Positions 50,438 to 57,842 of a stretch of DNA of 64,000 bases are shown in pieces. Every line of letters begins with the position of its first letter. Within the stretch, counting starts at the first letter, position 1. The position numbers and the translations under genes were made by a program. The DNA comes from JABCPE02 sp963530295 (lineage in GTDB: Bacteria > Bacteroidota > Bacteroidia > Flavobacteriales > Weeksellaceae). A model generated the notes under the pieces. That model did no database searches. It saw nothing but the letters and a program-made list of their open reading frames with translations, and was not told the DNA's origin. The stretch is taken from contig CAUSCF010000002.1 in assembly GCA_963530295.1 (NCBI GenBank), positions 80,396-144,395 of the forward strand, in the 5' to 3' direction.

Positions 50438-51475
50438 TTAGATTAGAGGAATATTATGCGCTTTGCATTTTTCTCTCATTTCTTCTGGCCATATACTTGC
50501 CTGAATTTCACCAATATGCGCTTTTTGCAGTAAAAACATACACAAACGAGACTGCCCTATACCACCTCCTATTGTAAGAGGCAACTCGTTATTCAGCAAT
50601 CTTTTATGAAAATAAAGTTCTTTTCTGTCTTCTTTATCTTCTATTTGAAGTTGTTTTTCCAATGAATTTTTATCAACACGAATTCCCATTGATGAAATCT
50701 CAAACGGCACATTGAGCACTGGATTCCAAAGGAGAATATCTCCATTCAGACCTAAAAATCCATCTTCATTAGCCGTCACCCAGTCATCATAGTCTGGCGC
50801 TCTATAGTCGTGCTTTTCTCCATTGCTTAGTTTGCCGCCTATACCTATTATAAATACAGCTTTATATTCTTTTGCGATTTCTCTTTCTCTTTCTTTTGGA
50901 GATAGGTCAGGATATTTTTGTAAAAGTTCTTCTGAATGTATAAAATGTATTTCTCTGGGAAGCATAGGTTTCAGCTCTGGGAAAGCCTCATTCACTAAAT
51001 ATTCTGTTCTTAAAAACGAAGCGTAAATTCTTTTAACCACGGATTTTAGAAATGCTGCCGTTCTATCTTTTTCAGAAATAGCCATTTCCCAGTCCCATTG
51101 GTCTACATATAGAGAGTGCATATTCCCAAGCTCCTCATCCGCACGAATGGCGTTCATATCCGTATATATACCATATCCTTCATCTACATTATAATCTGCA
51201 AGCATGACTCTTTTCCACTTTGCTAATGAATGTACAACCTCTGCACGAGCTTCATCCATATCTTTTATAGGAAAATTTACAGCTCTCTCCTTTCCACTCA
51301 AATCATCATTTAATCCCATCCCTCTCAAAACAAAAAGCGGCGCCGTCACCCTACGCAGCCTAAGCTCTGCTGACAAATTGGCTTGAAAAAAATCTTTTAT
51401 CTTTTGTATCCCCAATTCTGTCTGTTGTAAATTCAAAATAGACTTATAGTTTGGGGTATTTATCAAATAACTCAT
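50438..51475 (-). CDS. asnA: Aspartate-ammonia ligase (asparagine synthetase A)
   Basis: 345 residues, typical length. The class II tRNA-synthetase-like fold shows KRVMLADYNVDEGYGIYTDM-type sequence near residue 90, HSLYVDQWDWE, IGIGGKLSNGEKHDYRAPDYDDW and the ATP-site GGGIGQSRLCMFLL near the C terminus. It makes asparagine from aspartate and ammonia with ATP to AMP. The -7 box TAAATTTG at 51507-51514 (minus) faces the divergent ABC-F promoter. Confidence 0.96.
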   Translation of the reverse strand: MSYLINTPNYKSILNLQQTELGIQKIKDFFQANLSAELRLRRVTAPLFVLRGMGLNDDLSGKERAVNFPIKDMDEARAEVVHSLAKWKRVMLADYNVDEGYGIYTDMNAIRADEELGNMHSLYVDQWDWEMAISEKDRTAAFLKSVVKRIYASFLRTEYLVNEAFPELKPMLPREIHFIHSEELLQKYPDLSPKEREREIAKEYKAVFIIGIGGKLSNGEKHDYRAPDYDDWVTANEDGFLGLNGDILLWNPVLNVPFEISSMGIRVDKNSLEKQLQIEDKEDRKELYFHKRLLNNELPLTIGGGIGQSRLCMFLLQKAHIGEIQASIWPEEMREKCKAHNIPLI

Positions 51476-51495
51476 TTTTACTGCTAATTTTTTTG

Positions 51496-51514
51496 TATTT
51501 TTGCGACAAATTTA
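51496..51514. promoter_or_regulatory. Interlocked divergent -7 boxes of asnA and the ABC-F gene
   Basis: Plus-strand TATTTTTG (51496-51503) and minus-strand TAAATTTG (51507-51514) are only three bases apart in a 47-base intergenic space. The two polymerase footprints must overlap. Neither has a well-placed TTTG partner. Confidence 0.5.
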
Positions 51515-51522
51515 CAGAAATA

Positions 51523-53148
51523 ATGCTAACAGTATCTAATTTATCACTACAATTTGGGAAAAGAGTGCTTTTTGACGAGGTAAATATCATGTTTACCAAA
51601 GGGAACTGCTACGGAATCATCGGAGCAAATGGAGCTGGAAAATCTACTTTCCTAAAAATATTGACAGGAAAACAAGAGCCTACCACAGGGCATGTAACAC
51701 TGGAACCAGGTAAGAGAATGTCTGTTTTGGAGCAGGACCACTTTGCTTATGACCAGTTTACGGTTTTGGAAACGGTTCTTCGTGGGAATAAAAAATTATT
51801 CGAAATCAAAGAAGAAATGGATGCTCTCTACGCAAAACCAGACTTCTCTGATGAAGATGGAATAAAAGCTGGCGAACTAGGAGTAATCTACGATGAAATG
51901 GGAGGATGGAATGCCGAAGCAGATGCACAGACCATGCTGTCCAATGTAGGGATAAAAGAAGATATGCACTACCAAATGATGTCCGAGCTAGAAAACAAGG
52001 ACAAAGTAAAGGTGCTATTGGCTCAGGCTTTATTCGGAAATCCAGATGTTTTGATTTTGGATGAGCCTACCAACGACCTTGATATTGACACTATTTCTTG
52101 GCTGGAAGATTTCCTTGCCGATTATGAAAACACGGTGATTGTGGTATCTCACGACCGTCACTTTTTAGATGCTGTCTGCACCCACATCGGTGACTTAGAT
52201 TATTCTAAACTAAACCTTTATACAGGGAACTATTCTTTCTGGTATCAGGCATCCCAGCTGGCAACGAGACAAAGACAGCAAGCCAACAAAAAAGCTGAAG
52301 AGAAGAAAAAAGAATTGCAGGACTTCATCGCGAGATTTAGTTCCAATGTAGCGAAAGCGAAACAAGCTACTGCAAGAAAGAAAATGATAGACAAACTAAA
52401 CATCGAAGAAATCAAACCTTCTTCCAGAAGATATCCTGCCATTATTTTTGAAATGGAAAGAGAAGCGGGAGACCAGATTTTAGAGATAAAAGGTTTAGAA
52501 ATCGTAAAAGATGGAGAAACCCTGCTTTCGGGCGGAGACCTTAACCTTAAAAAAGGGGATAAAGTGGCTGTAATCTCTAAAAACTCACTAGCAGTTACTG
52601 AGTTTTTCCAAGTAATCTCTGGAAGCACAGCTCCTGCAAAAGGTGAATACAAATGGGGAGTAACTACTAACCAAAGCTACATGCCGCTGGACAACACGGA
52701 ATATTTCCAAGAAAAAGACCTAAATCTAGTAGATTGGCTGAGACAATTTACTAAAAATGACGAGGAAAGACACGAAGAGTTTGTCAGAGGATTTTTGGGA
52801 AGAATGCTTTTCTCTGGTGATGAAGCACTTAAGTCTTCTACAGTGCTTTCTGGAGGGGAAAAAATGCGATGCATGTTCAGCCGAATGATGCTCCAAAAAG
52901 CCAATGTCCTTCTAATGGACGAACCTACCAACCACTTGGATTTGGAGAGTATCACGGCGCTTAACAACTCTCTGATGAACTTCAAAGGAAATATCTTGAT
53001 TTCTTCTCATGACCACGAGTTGCTCCAAACAGTGTGTAACCGTGTGATAGAAATCACACCAAAAGGAATCATCGACCGAGAAATGACTTACGATGAATAC
53101 CTAGAAGACAAAAAGGTAAAAGAACTGAAAGAACAAATGTACAGTTAA
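51523..53148 (+). CDS. ABC-F family ATPase (YbiT-like), with one degenerate nucleotide site
   Basis: 541 residues from the ATG at 51523 (upstream codons overlap asnA and its promoter). Two ABC domains joined by a charged coiled linker (about 245-300). NBD1: intact Walker A GANGAGKST (34-42), Walker B VLILDEPTNDLD, but signature replaced by SELENKDK (154-161). NBD2: Walker A replaced by ISKNSLAVTEF (351-361), intact signature LSGGE (442-446) and Walker B VLLMDEPTNHLD. ABC-F proteins act on the ribosomal E site, not in transport, and no membrane partner is present. Closed by a terminator at 53176-53203. Confidence 0.92.
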   Translation: MLTVSNLSLQFGKRVLFDEVNIMFTKGNCYGIIGANGAGKSTFLKILTGKQEPTTGHVTLEPGKRMSVLEQDHFAYDQFTVLETVLRGNKKLFEIKEEMDALYAKPDFSDEDGIKAGELGVIYDEMGGWNAEADAQTMLSNVGIKEDMHYQMMSELENKDKVKVLLAQALFGNPDVLILDEPTNDLDIDTISWLEDFLADYENTVIVVSHDRHFLDAVCTHIGDLDYSKLNLYTGNYSFWYQASQLATRQRQQANKKAEEKKKELQDFIARFSSNVAKAKQATARKKMIDKLNIEEIKPSSRRYPAIIFEMEREAGDQILEIKGLEIVKDGETLLSGGDLNLKKGDKVAVISKNSLAVTEFFQVISGSTAPAKGEYKWGVTTNQSYMPLDNTEYFQEKDLNLVDWLRQFTKNDEERHEEFVRGFLGRMLFSGDEALKSSTVLSGGEKMRCMFSRMMLQKANVLLMDEPTNHLDLESITALNNSLMNFKGNILISSHDHELLQTVCNRVIEITPKGIIDREMTYDEYLEDKKVKELKEQMYS

Positions 53149-53175
53149 TTAACCATTTTATTTCACTATATTTTT

Positions 53176-53203
53176 AAAGCCACTTCAAAAAGTGGCTTTT
53201 TAT
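53176..53203 (+). terminator. Terminator after the ABC-F gene
   Basis: 10-bp perfect stem AAAGCCACTT/AAGTGGCTTT with a 4-base loop and a T run. Confidence 0.9.
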
Positions 53204-53235
53204 ATGAAAAAAGTAGATTTTTTTCTTAAATTTAC

Positions 53236-53264
53236 TTGATTTTAAAAATTATTTATTACTTTTG
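53236..53264 (+). promoter_or_regulatory. Promoter of the coiled-coil lipoprotein
   Basis: TTG (53236-53238), 18-base spacer, TACTTTTG (53257-53264); leader about 38 bases. Confidence 0.7.
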
Positions 53265-53308
53265 CACCCTGTATTTATGTAAAGTATAATCAATAAAAAT
53301 AGAAATTT

Positions 53309-53749
53309 ATGAAAAAATCATTATTTGCATCAGCTTTAGCAGCTGTATTAGTAGTATCTTGCGGAACACAAAACGCAAGAGTAAGTGAATTAGAAGCACA
53401 AAAAGAAGCTTTAGAATTAAAAACAAAACTTACTAAATTAAAAATCGATTACGAAAAAGAAAAGGCATCAACTGATGATTTGAGAAATAAAGCTGCTGCT
53501 GTAAATTCAAAAGCAGAAACGGCTACTACAGATTTCAGCACATCAGACGCAAAAGCTACCGCTAAAGATGCAAAACAAACGATGAAGGTTCTAAAAGAAA
53601 CTGAGAAAATAAACAGAGATTTGGCATCTAGCGAGAAAAAACTTCATAAACTAGAAAAAGAAATTGCTAAAGTGCAAGGTCGTTTAGATCAACTGAACCA
53701 ACAAGTGAAAATCGTAGACAAAAACACTGCTGAAGCTGAAAACAACTAA
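53309..53749 (+). CDS. Coiled-coil lipoprotein
   Basis: 146 residues. Lipobox VVSC (Cys18), then almost entirely helical: heptad-rich ELEAQKEALELKTKLTKLKI and a second coil (LASSEKKLHKLEKEIAKVQG) separated by an Ala/Thr/Asp-rich stretch. No enzyme motif. The size, lipid anchor and long coils resemble structural lipoproteins that space the outer membrane from the cell wall, but no homology is claimed. Single-gene unit with consensus promoter and terminator, suggesting good expression. Confidence 0.75.
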   Translation: MKKSLFASALAAVLVVSCGTQNARVSELEAQKEALELKTKLTKLKIDYEKEKASTDDLRNKAAAVNSKAETATTDFSTSDAKATAKDAKQTMKVLKETEKINRDLASSEKKLHKLEKEIAKVQGRLDQLNQQVKIVDKNTAEAENN

Positions 53750-53754
53750 ATTAT

Positions 53755-53780
53755 AAAGTCCTCATATTGAGGACTTTTTT
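53755..53780. terminator. Terminator between the coiled-coil lipoprotein and nhaC-like genes
   Basis: 10-bp perfect stem AAAGTCCTCA/TGAGGACTTT with a 3-base loop and following T run; convergent genes on either side. Confidence 0.9.
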
Positions 53781-53783
53781 AGT

Positions 53784-55082
53784 TTATGAAATTTGATTTT
53801 GTTTTCTATTTTTAATGATAATGAAAAACACCACAAAGAAAAACAGAAAATGCAAATACCAAGCATTTTTCAGCATTTCTAAATAATTTACTTTATTCTC
53901 GCTGAGTTTTATTAAAATCAAAACCTGCGCTCCATAAGGGAGAATTCCCTGAACAATACAAGAAAAAATATCCAATACAGATGCCGAAAACTTGGGACTT
54001 AGATTGTATTTTTCGGTGATATTCTTTGCTACTTTTCCTGAAAGAACTATCGCAATGGTGTTATTCGCAATCGCTGCATCGATAAGGCTTACCAAAAATC
54101 CCATTCCGAAATAGGCCGATTTTTGTCCGCGTATCATTTGTTTCACTTTGTTTAGCAAGAATGTGATTCCTCCCATATTTTCTACAATTCCCGCCAGTCC
54201 GCCAGTCAATAAAGCCAAAAGAAAAATCTCATTCATATCCGAAAAACCTTCGTAGATTTTATTGGCAAAATCCAGCCAAGAAAGGCTTTCTGTCGAGATA
54301 CCGATGATTCCGCTGAGAAGAACTCCCACAAGCAGCACCAGAAAAACATTCACACCCAAAACCGAAAGCACAATCACCAATAAATACGGGAAAATGAGCC
54401 AAATGGAAGGACTCCCAGAAGCTTGGTTTTCTAAAACCGAAGAAGAATTTCCACCCAAGAAAATGAAAATCACCGCCGCAATCACCGCTGCAGGAAACGC
54501 AATCATAATATTGGTTCTGAATTTATCTTTCATCTGACAACCAAGACTCTGCGTAGCCGCAATAGTCGTATCCGAAATAAAAGAAAGATTGTCCCCAAAC
54601 ATAGCGCCACAGAGCAAACTCGCCGCCACTACATTGATATCTGTTTGTGTATTTTCAGCAAACCCCATAACTATGGGTGTGAGAGCCACTATCGTCCCCA
54701 CAGAAGTCCCTGCCGAAACGGATAAAAACGATGCCATCAGGAACACGCCCAAAGGAATATACTGCGCAGAAAAATACTGCGAACCGAAATAAACCACTGC
54801 ATCTATACTCCCTGTCGCCTTGGACACAGCCGAAAAAGCTCCCGCAAGCAGATAGATAATACACATGGTGATGATACTTTCCTCGCCACAGCCTTTCATA
54901 AAGAATTTTAGTTTTTCTTGAAAACCAGCTTTCGGGAGTAAAAATGCTGAAATCACTCCGCAGAGTGCAGCCACAGAAGCTGGAAAAGCGTAGAAATCAT
55001 CAAGAATAATTCCACTTCCCAAAAATATAATCACAAACACCAAGAATGGAAGCAGTGCAACACCAGATTGAGTATCTTTCAT
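53784..55082 (-). CDS. NhaC family Na+/H+ antiporter
   Basis: 432 residues, about 11 transmembrane helices. Family-like segments: SAGTSVGTIVALTPIVMGFAE, CGAMFGDNLSFISDTTIAATQSLG (conserved Asp-Asn and Ser-Asp-Thr) and SLIDAAIANNTIAIVLSG. It probably exchanges sodium (or an organic acid such as malate/lactate in related members) for protons. Its ATG overlaps the stop of the upstream glycosyltransferase-like gene by one base, so translational coupling is likely although a functional link is not obvious. Confidence 0.88.
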   Translation of the reverse strand: MKDTQSGVALLPFLVFVIIFLGSGIILDDFYAFPASVAALCGVISAFLLPKAGFQEKLKFFMKGCGEESIITMCIIYLLAGAFSAVSKATGSIDAVVYFGSQYFSAQYIPLGVFLMASFLSVSAGTSVGTIVALTPIVMGFAENTQTDINVVAASLLCGAMFGDNLSFISDTTIAATQSLGCQMKDKFRTNIMIAFPAAVIAAVIFIFLGGNSSSVLENQASGSPSIWLIFPYLLVIVLSVLGVNVFLVLLVGVLLSGIIGISTESLSWLDFANKIYEGFSDMNEIFLLALLTGGLAGIVENMGGITFLLNKVKQMIRGQKSAYFGMGFLVSLIDAAIANNTIAIVLSGKVAKNITEKYNLSPKFSASVLDIFSCIVQGILPYGAQVLILIKLSENKVNYLEMLKNAWYLHFLFFFVVFFIIIKNRKQNQIS

Positions 55083-56170
55083 TATTTTTCGTTAAATTTT
55101 AGCGAATTTAAAATAATTTTCTCTAACTGTAAAACTATTTTCTCTTTTGTGAAGTTTTCAAAAGAATTTTCAGAAATATTCGTGGAATCAGAAAAAATCT
55201 GCTCTATATTTTCGTTTTCTTTAATGATAAAAGGACAGCGAGACAAATATCCCACAGGAAAAACCGCAGGTTTCATAAATCTAACCGCATCGCCGATATT
55301 TCCTGACATTTTTGTCTCTCCATAAATCTCCTCCACTCCGAAAAAAGAAGTTTTCAGTTTCAAAGGACACCAAAGGAAATCCGCTCTTTCCAGATAGTTT
55401 TCAAAAATATTTTTAGGAATTCTCTCTCGGAAATATTCTATTTTTATATTCTGTGGTAGCTGTTTTTCAGATTCCTGTATCTTCACGAGTTCCTCCTCGC
55501 CTGCCTTTCCGAGGAAAATGATTCTATACAGAATATCTTTTTTAAATCCTTTCAGCTGCTCCATTATTTTGGAATAATCTCTCCGCTTTTGGGAAACTTC
55601 TCCAGGGACTACGATGAACTTTTCCTCTGATTTTTCGGCGGTTTTCGGCTTTTCTCCAAAAAAAACAGGCAGAAAATGCGTTTCCCTTTTCGAATGCTCT
55701 ATATCCAAGGTTTTTTCTAAATTTTCATCAAGAACCCAGAGAAATTTTGCGTTTTTATAAACTTCCGATTTGGACAAAAGCCCTTCTTTCAGAAGCAGTT
55801 TCATTCTAAAAGTAAAATCTTTCTCCAAGATATTTTTCAGCAAAACTCTTCGCGGAGCTTCTATAAAATTAAGATTATGACAGATAATCGCCGCAGGAAA
55901 TTTCTCCGTGATTTTTTTGAAAATATGAAAATAGCGGTGCGCCGTTCCTATTATCACCAAATCGTACGACTTTCCTTTCAGCTTTTCTAAAAGATTTTCA
56001 GGCTCGGTTTCTATAATGTTTTCTATTTCAGAAGAATTTAGCCTGCCCAAGATTTTTTTTGAAAAATAAAAATCCACAGAAAATTTCTCTGAATTTTTGG
56101 TTAATTCCGCAAAATTCTCCGCAATCTCGGCGTGAGTATCTATTTCTATATAGGCAATTTGTTTTTTCAC
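55082..56170 (-). CDS. Glycosyltransferase-like protein (GT-B fold)
   Basis: 362 residues, cytoplasmic, Lys/Glu-rich. Two-lobed layout: N-terminal IAYIEIDTHAEIAENFAELT and SYDLVIIGTAHRYFHIFKK, then KFIVVPGEVSQKRRDYSKI, ILYRIIFLGKAG and KNIFENYLERADFLWCPLK, which echo GT4 enzymes where a conserved glutamate contacts the donor sugar. The family-level name is inference from this pattern. It lies 7 bases after a GT2 gene and is coupled to nhaC, suggesting a small envelope-glycan operon. Confidence 0.65.
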   Translation of the reverse strand: MKKQIAYIEIDTHAEIAENFAELTKNSEKFSVDFYFSKKILGRLNSSEIENIIETEPENLLEKLKGKSYDLVIIGTAHRYFHIFKKITEKFPAAIICHNLNFIEAPRRVLLKNILEKDFTFRMKLLLKEGLLSKSEVYKNAKFLWVLDENLEKTLDIEHSKRETHFLPVFFGEKPKTAEKSEEKFIVVPGEVSQKRRDYSKIMEQLKGFKKDILYRIIFLGKAGEEELVKIQESEKQLPQNIKIEYFRERIPKNIFENYLERADFLWCPLKLKTSFFGVEEIYGETKMSGNIGDAVRFMKPAVFPVGYLSRCPFIIKENENIEQIFSDSTNISENSFENFTKEKIVLQLEKIILNSLKFNEK

Positions 56171-56177
56171 AAAGTTT

Positions 56178-57011
56178 TCAGAATTTTTTTAAAATTTCTC
56201 TCCATCGCAGGTTTCTTATGTATTTTATTTCCTCGCAGGAGAGTTTTCTGTCTTGTTTTTGGCTCAGGAAAGTTTTCATCGTGATAAAAAATTCCGAAAA
56301 ACTTCTATTCTTAAAGGAAGACTTCGCCGAAGAGATGAATGCGAGAGGAAAATCCAGCCCGATGTTATAGAAATATTCGCCAAGTTTTTTTGCTTTTGCG
56401 TTTTTGTATTTATATGCCGTAGGGCGCAGATGCTTTACCCAAAGGGATTTATTCGTAATCACCTGATATCCATACATCTGGCAGAGCATCACATCGATAT
56501 TATCCCAGCCCAAAACCTCCCGAAGGCCTCCCATCTGCAAAAAACATTCCTTGCGATATGATTTTATCGGGCCTCGCACATGATTTTTAGAGGAAATGTT
56601 CTCAAAAACCCAGTTTTCATCTTTTTTAATATAAACTAAACCCGAAACCATTCCTGCTTTTGGATTTTCTTCATAAATCTTGTTAATTTCCTCCAAATAA
56701 TTCTCTGGAAAGATAATATCAGCATCAAATTTACAGATTACATCAAAATCATCTAAATTCTGAGAGGAAAGACCTTTGTAAAATGTAGAAACCACCTTCG
56801 CACCAGGCGAATGGGCAGATTTCTCTAAATTAATCAGCTGAAACTGTTTCTTATCTATGAATCCCTCTACCATTTCCCTCGTTCTATCCGTGGAGCCGTC
56901 ATTCACAATGACGCAGGTAAAATCCTGAAACCATTGTGATTTCAGAGAATTTAGCGTGAGGAGAATATTTTCTTCCTCGTTATGCGTGGGAATGATGATT
57001 AAAAATTTCAT
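56178..57011 (-). CDS. Family 2 glycosyltransferase
   Basis: 277 residues from the ATG at 57011, which gives MKFLIIIPTHNEEENI, the GT2 opening. The nucleotide-binding VNDGSTDRTREMVEGF, metal-binding FDADIIFPENYLEEI and acceptor-site GWDNIDVMLCQMYGY are present. No C-terminal membrane segment. First gene of GT2-GT4-like-nhaC. Acceptor unknown; cell-surface glycan is likely. Confidence 0.88.
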   Translation of the reverse strand: MKFLIIIPTHNEEENILLTLNSLKSQWFQDFTCVIVNDGSTDRTREMVEGFIDKKQFQLINLEKSAHSPGAKVVSTFYKGLSSQNLDDFDVICKFDADIIFPENYLEEINKIYEENPKAGMVSGLVYIKKDENWVFENISSKNHVRGPIKSYRKECFLQMGGLREVLGWDNIDVMLCQMYGYQVITNKSLWVKHLRPTAYKYKNAKAKKLGEYFYNIGLDFPLAFISSAKSSFKNRSFSEFFITMKTFLSQKQDRKLSCEEIKYIRNLRWREILKKF

Positions 57012-57027
57012 GAAAAAAAATTTATAC

Positions 57028-57068
57028 AAAAAGACTGCTCCCAAGAGTTTCCTTATAGAACAGTCTTT
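57028..57068 (-). terminator. Terminator of the SIMPL-domain gene
   Basis: 11-bp stem (57030-57040 with 57058-57068; one G-U wobble on the minus strand), 17-base loop, followed by TTTTTGTA on the minus strand. Confidence 0.7.
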
Positions 57069-57072
57069 ATTC

Positions 57073-57783
57073 TTAGTCTAATTGATATTTCACTCTGACT
57101 ACTGCAAAAAATTTTATCTTCTCAAAATCAAGTTTTCTTAAAAATTCTTCTGAAGCATAAATTTTTGATGCTCCTCCTGGAACTCCATATAAAGAAGCTC
57201 CTGTTACAGCTCTTGTTATTTTTTCTACTCCTGATTCATTTACAGAAATATATAATGCTTTCCCTGCTTTTTGGTTAAGCGGTTTTACAAGTTTATCGGC
57301 AGTTATTCTTGATCTTTTTACCGCTTCTGACTTTAATTCTAATAAAAGTTCCTTAGATTTAGAATATTCTACTTTTTCTACTTCTGTATTAGAAATCCCT
57401 GCTTCCTCCAAGCTGATGATGACATTTCCCAAAGTGTAGGCGTCCCTTACAAGAAGAGAATATTTTTTAGTTTTTAGAATATTCTGCCCTTTTAAAAAGT
57501 ATTTTTTAAAATCACTAGAATAGCCCAAAACTGACAAATCTTTGTCCGTATTTATTTTTAATTGTTTTAAAATCATTTCTAACTGCTTCTCCTGCTCTTC
57601 TACCGACTTTTTATTTTTAGAATCGGCTTCGTTTAGGGTAATAGAAACATAAATCCTATCAGGAACCACCAGCGTGTCTACTGTGGCTGACACCTCGATG
57701 TAGGGCTGGTCTAAAAAATTTTTCTGTGCAGAAAATAAATTCCACACGAAAAACATCACAAAAATTAAAAAACTCTTTTTCAT
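57073..57783 (-). CDS. SIMPL (DUF541) domain periplasmic protein
   Basis: 236 residues with a signal peptide (MKKSFLIFVMFFVWNLFSAQ). The SIMPL pattern appears as PYIEVSATVDTLVVPDRIYVSITL, followed by a helix-rich part and the C-terminal beta segment FFAVVRVKYQL. SIMPL proteins are periplasmic or outer-membrane-associated and linked to oxidative stress in some species; the molecular role is unclear. Consensus promoter at 57801-57831 and terminator after it. Confidence 0.85.
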   Translation of the reverse strand: MKKSFLIFVMFFVWNLFSAQKNFLDQPYIEVSATVDTLVVPDRIYVSITLNEADSKNKKSVEEQEKQLEMILKQLKINTDKDLSVLGYSSDFKKYFLKGQNILKTKKYSLLVRDAYTLGNVIISLEEAGISNTEVEKVEYSKSKELLLELKSEAVKRSRITADKLVKPLNQKAGKALYISVNESGVEKITRAVTGASLYGVPGGASKIYASEEFLRKLDFEKIKFFAVVRVKYQLD

Positions 57784-57800
57784 AATCTATTTTATTTTTT

Positions 57801-57831
57801 CAAAAATATAAAATTTTTAAGTTAATCCAAA
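57801..57831 (-). promoter_or_regulatory. Promoter of the SIMPL-domain gene
   Basis: Minus strand: TTTG (57828-57831), 19-base spacer, TATTTTTG (57801-57808), a perfect consensus. It sits between the polA stop and the gene. Confidence 0.75.
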
Positions 57832-57842
57832 CCTCATCTTTT

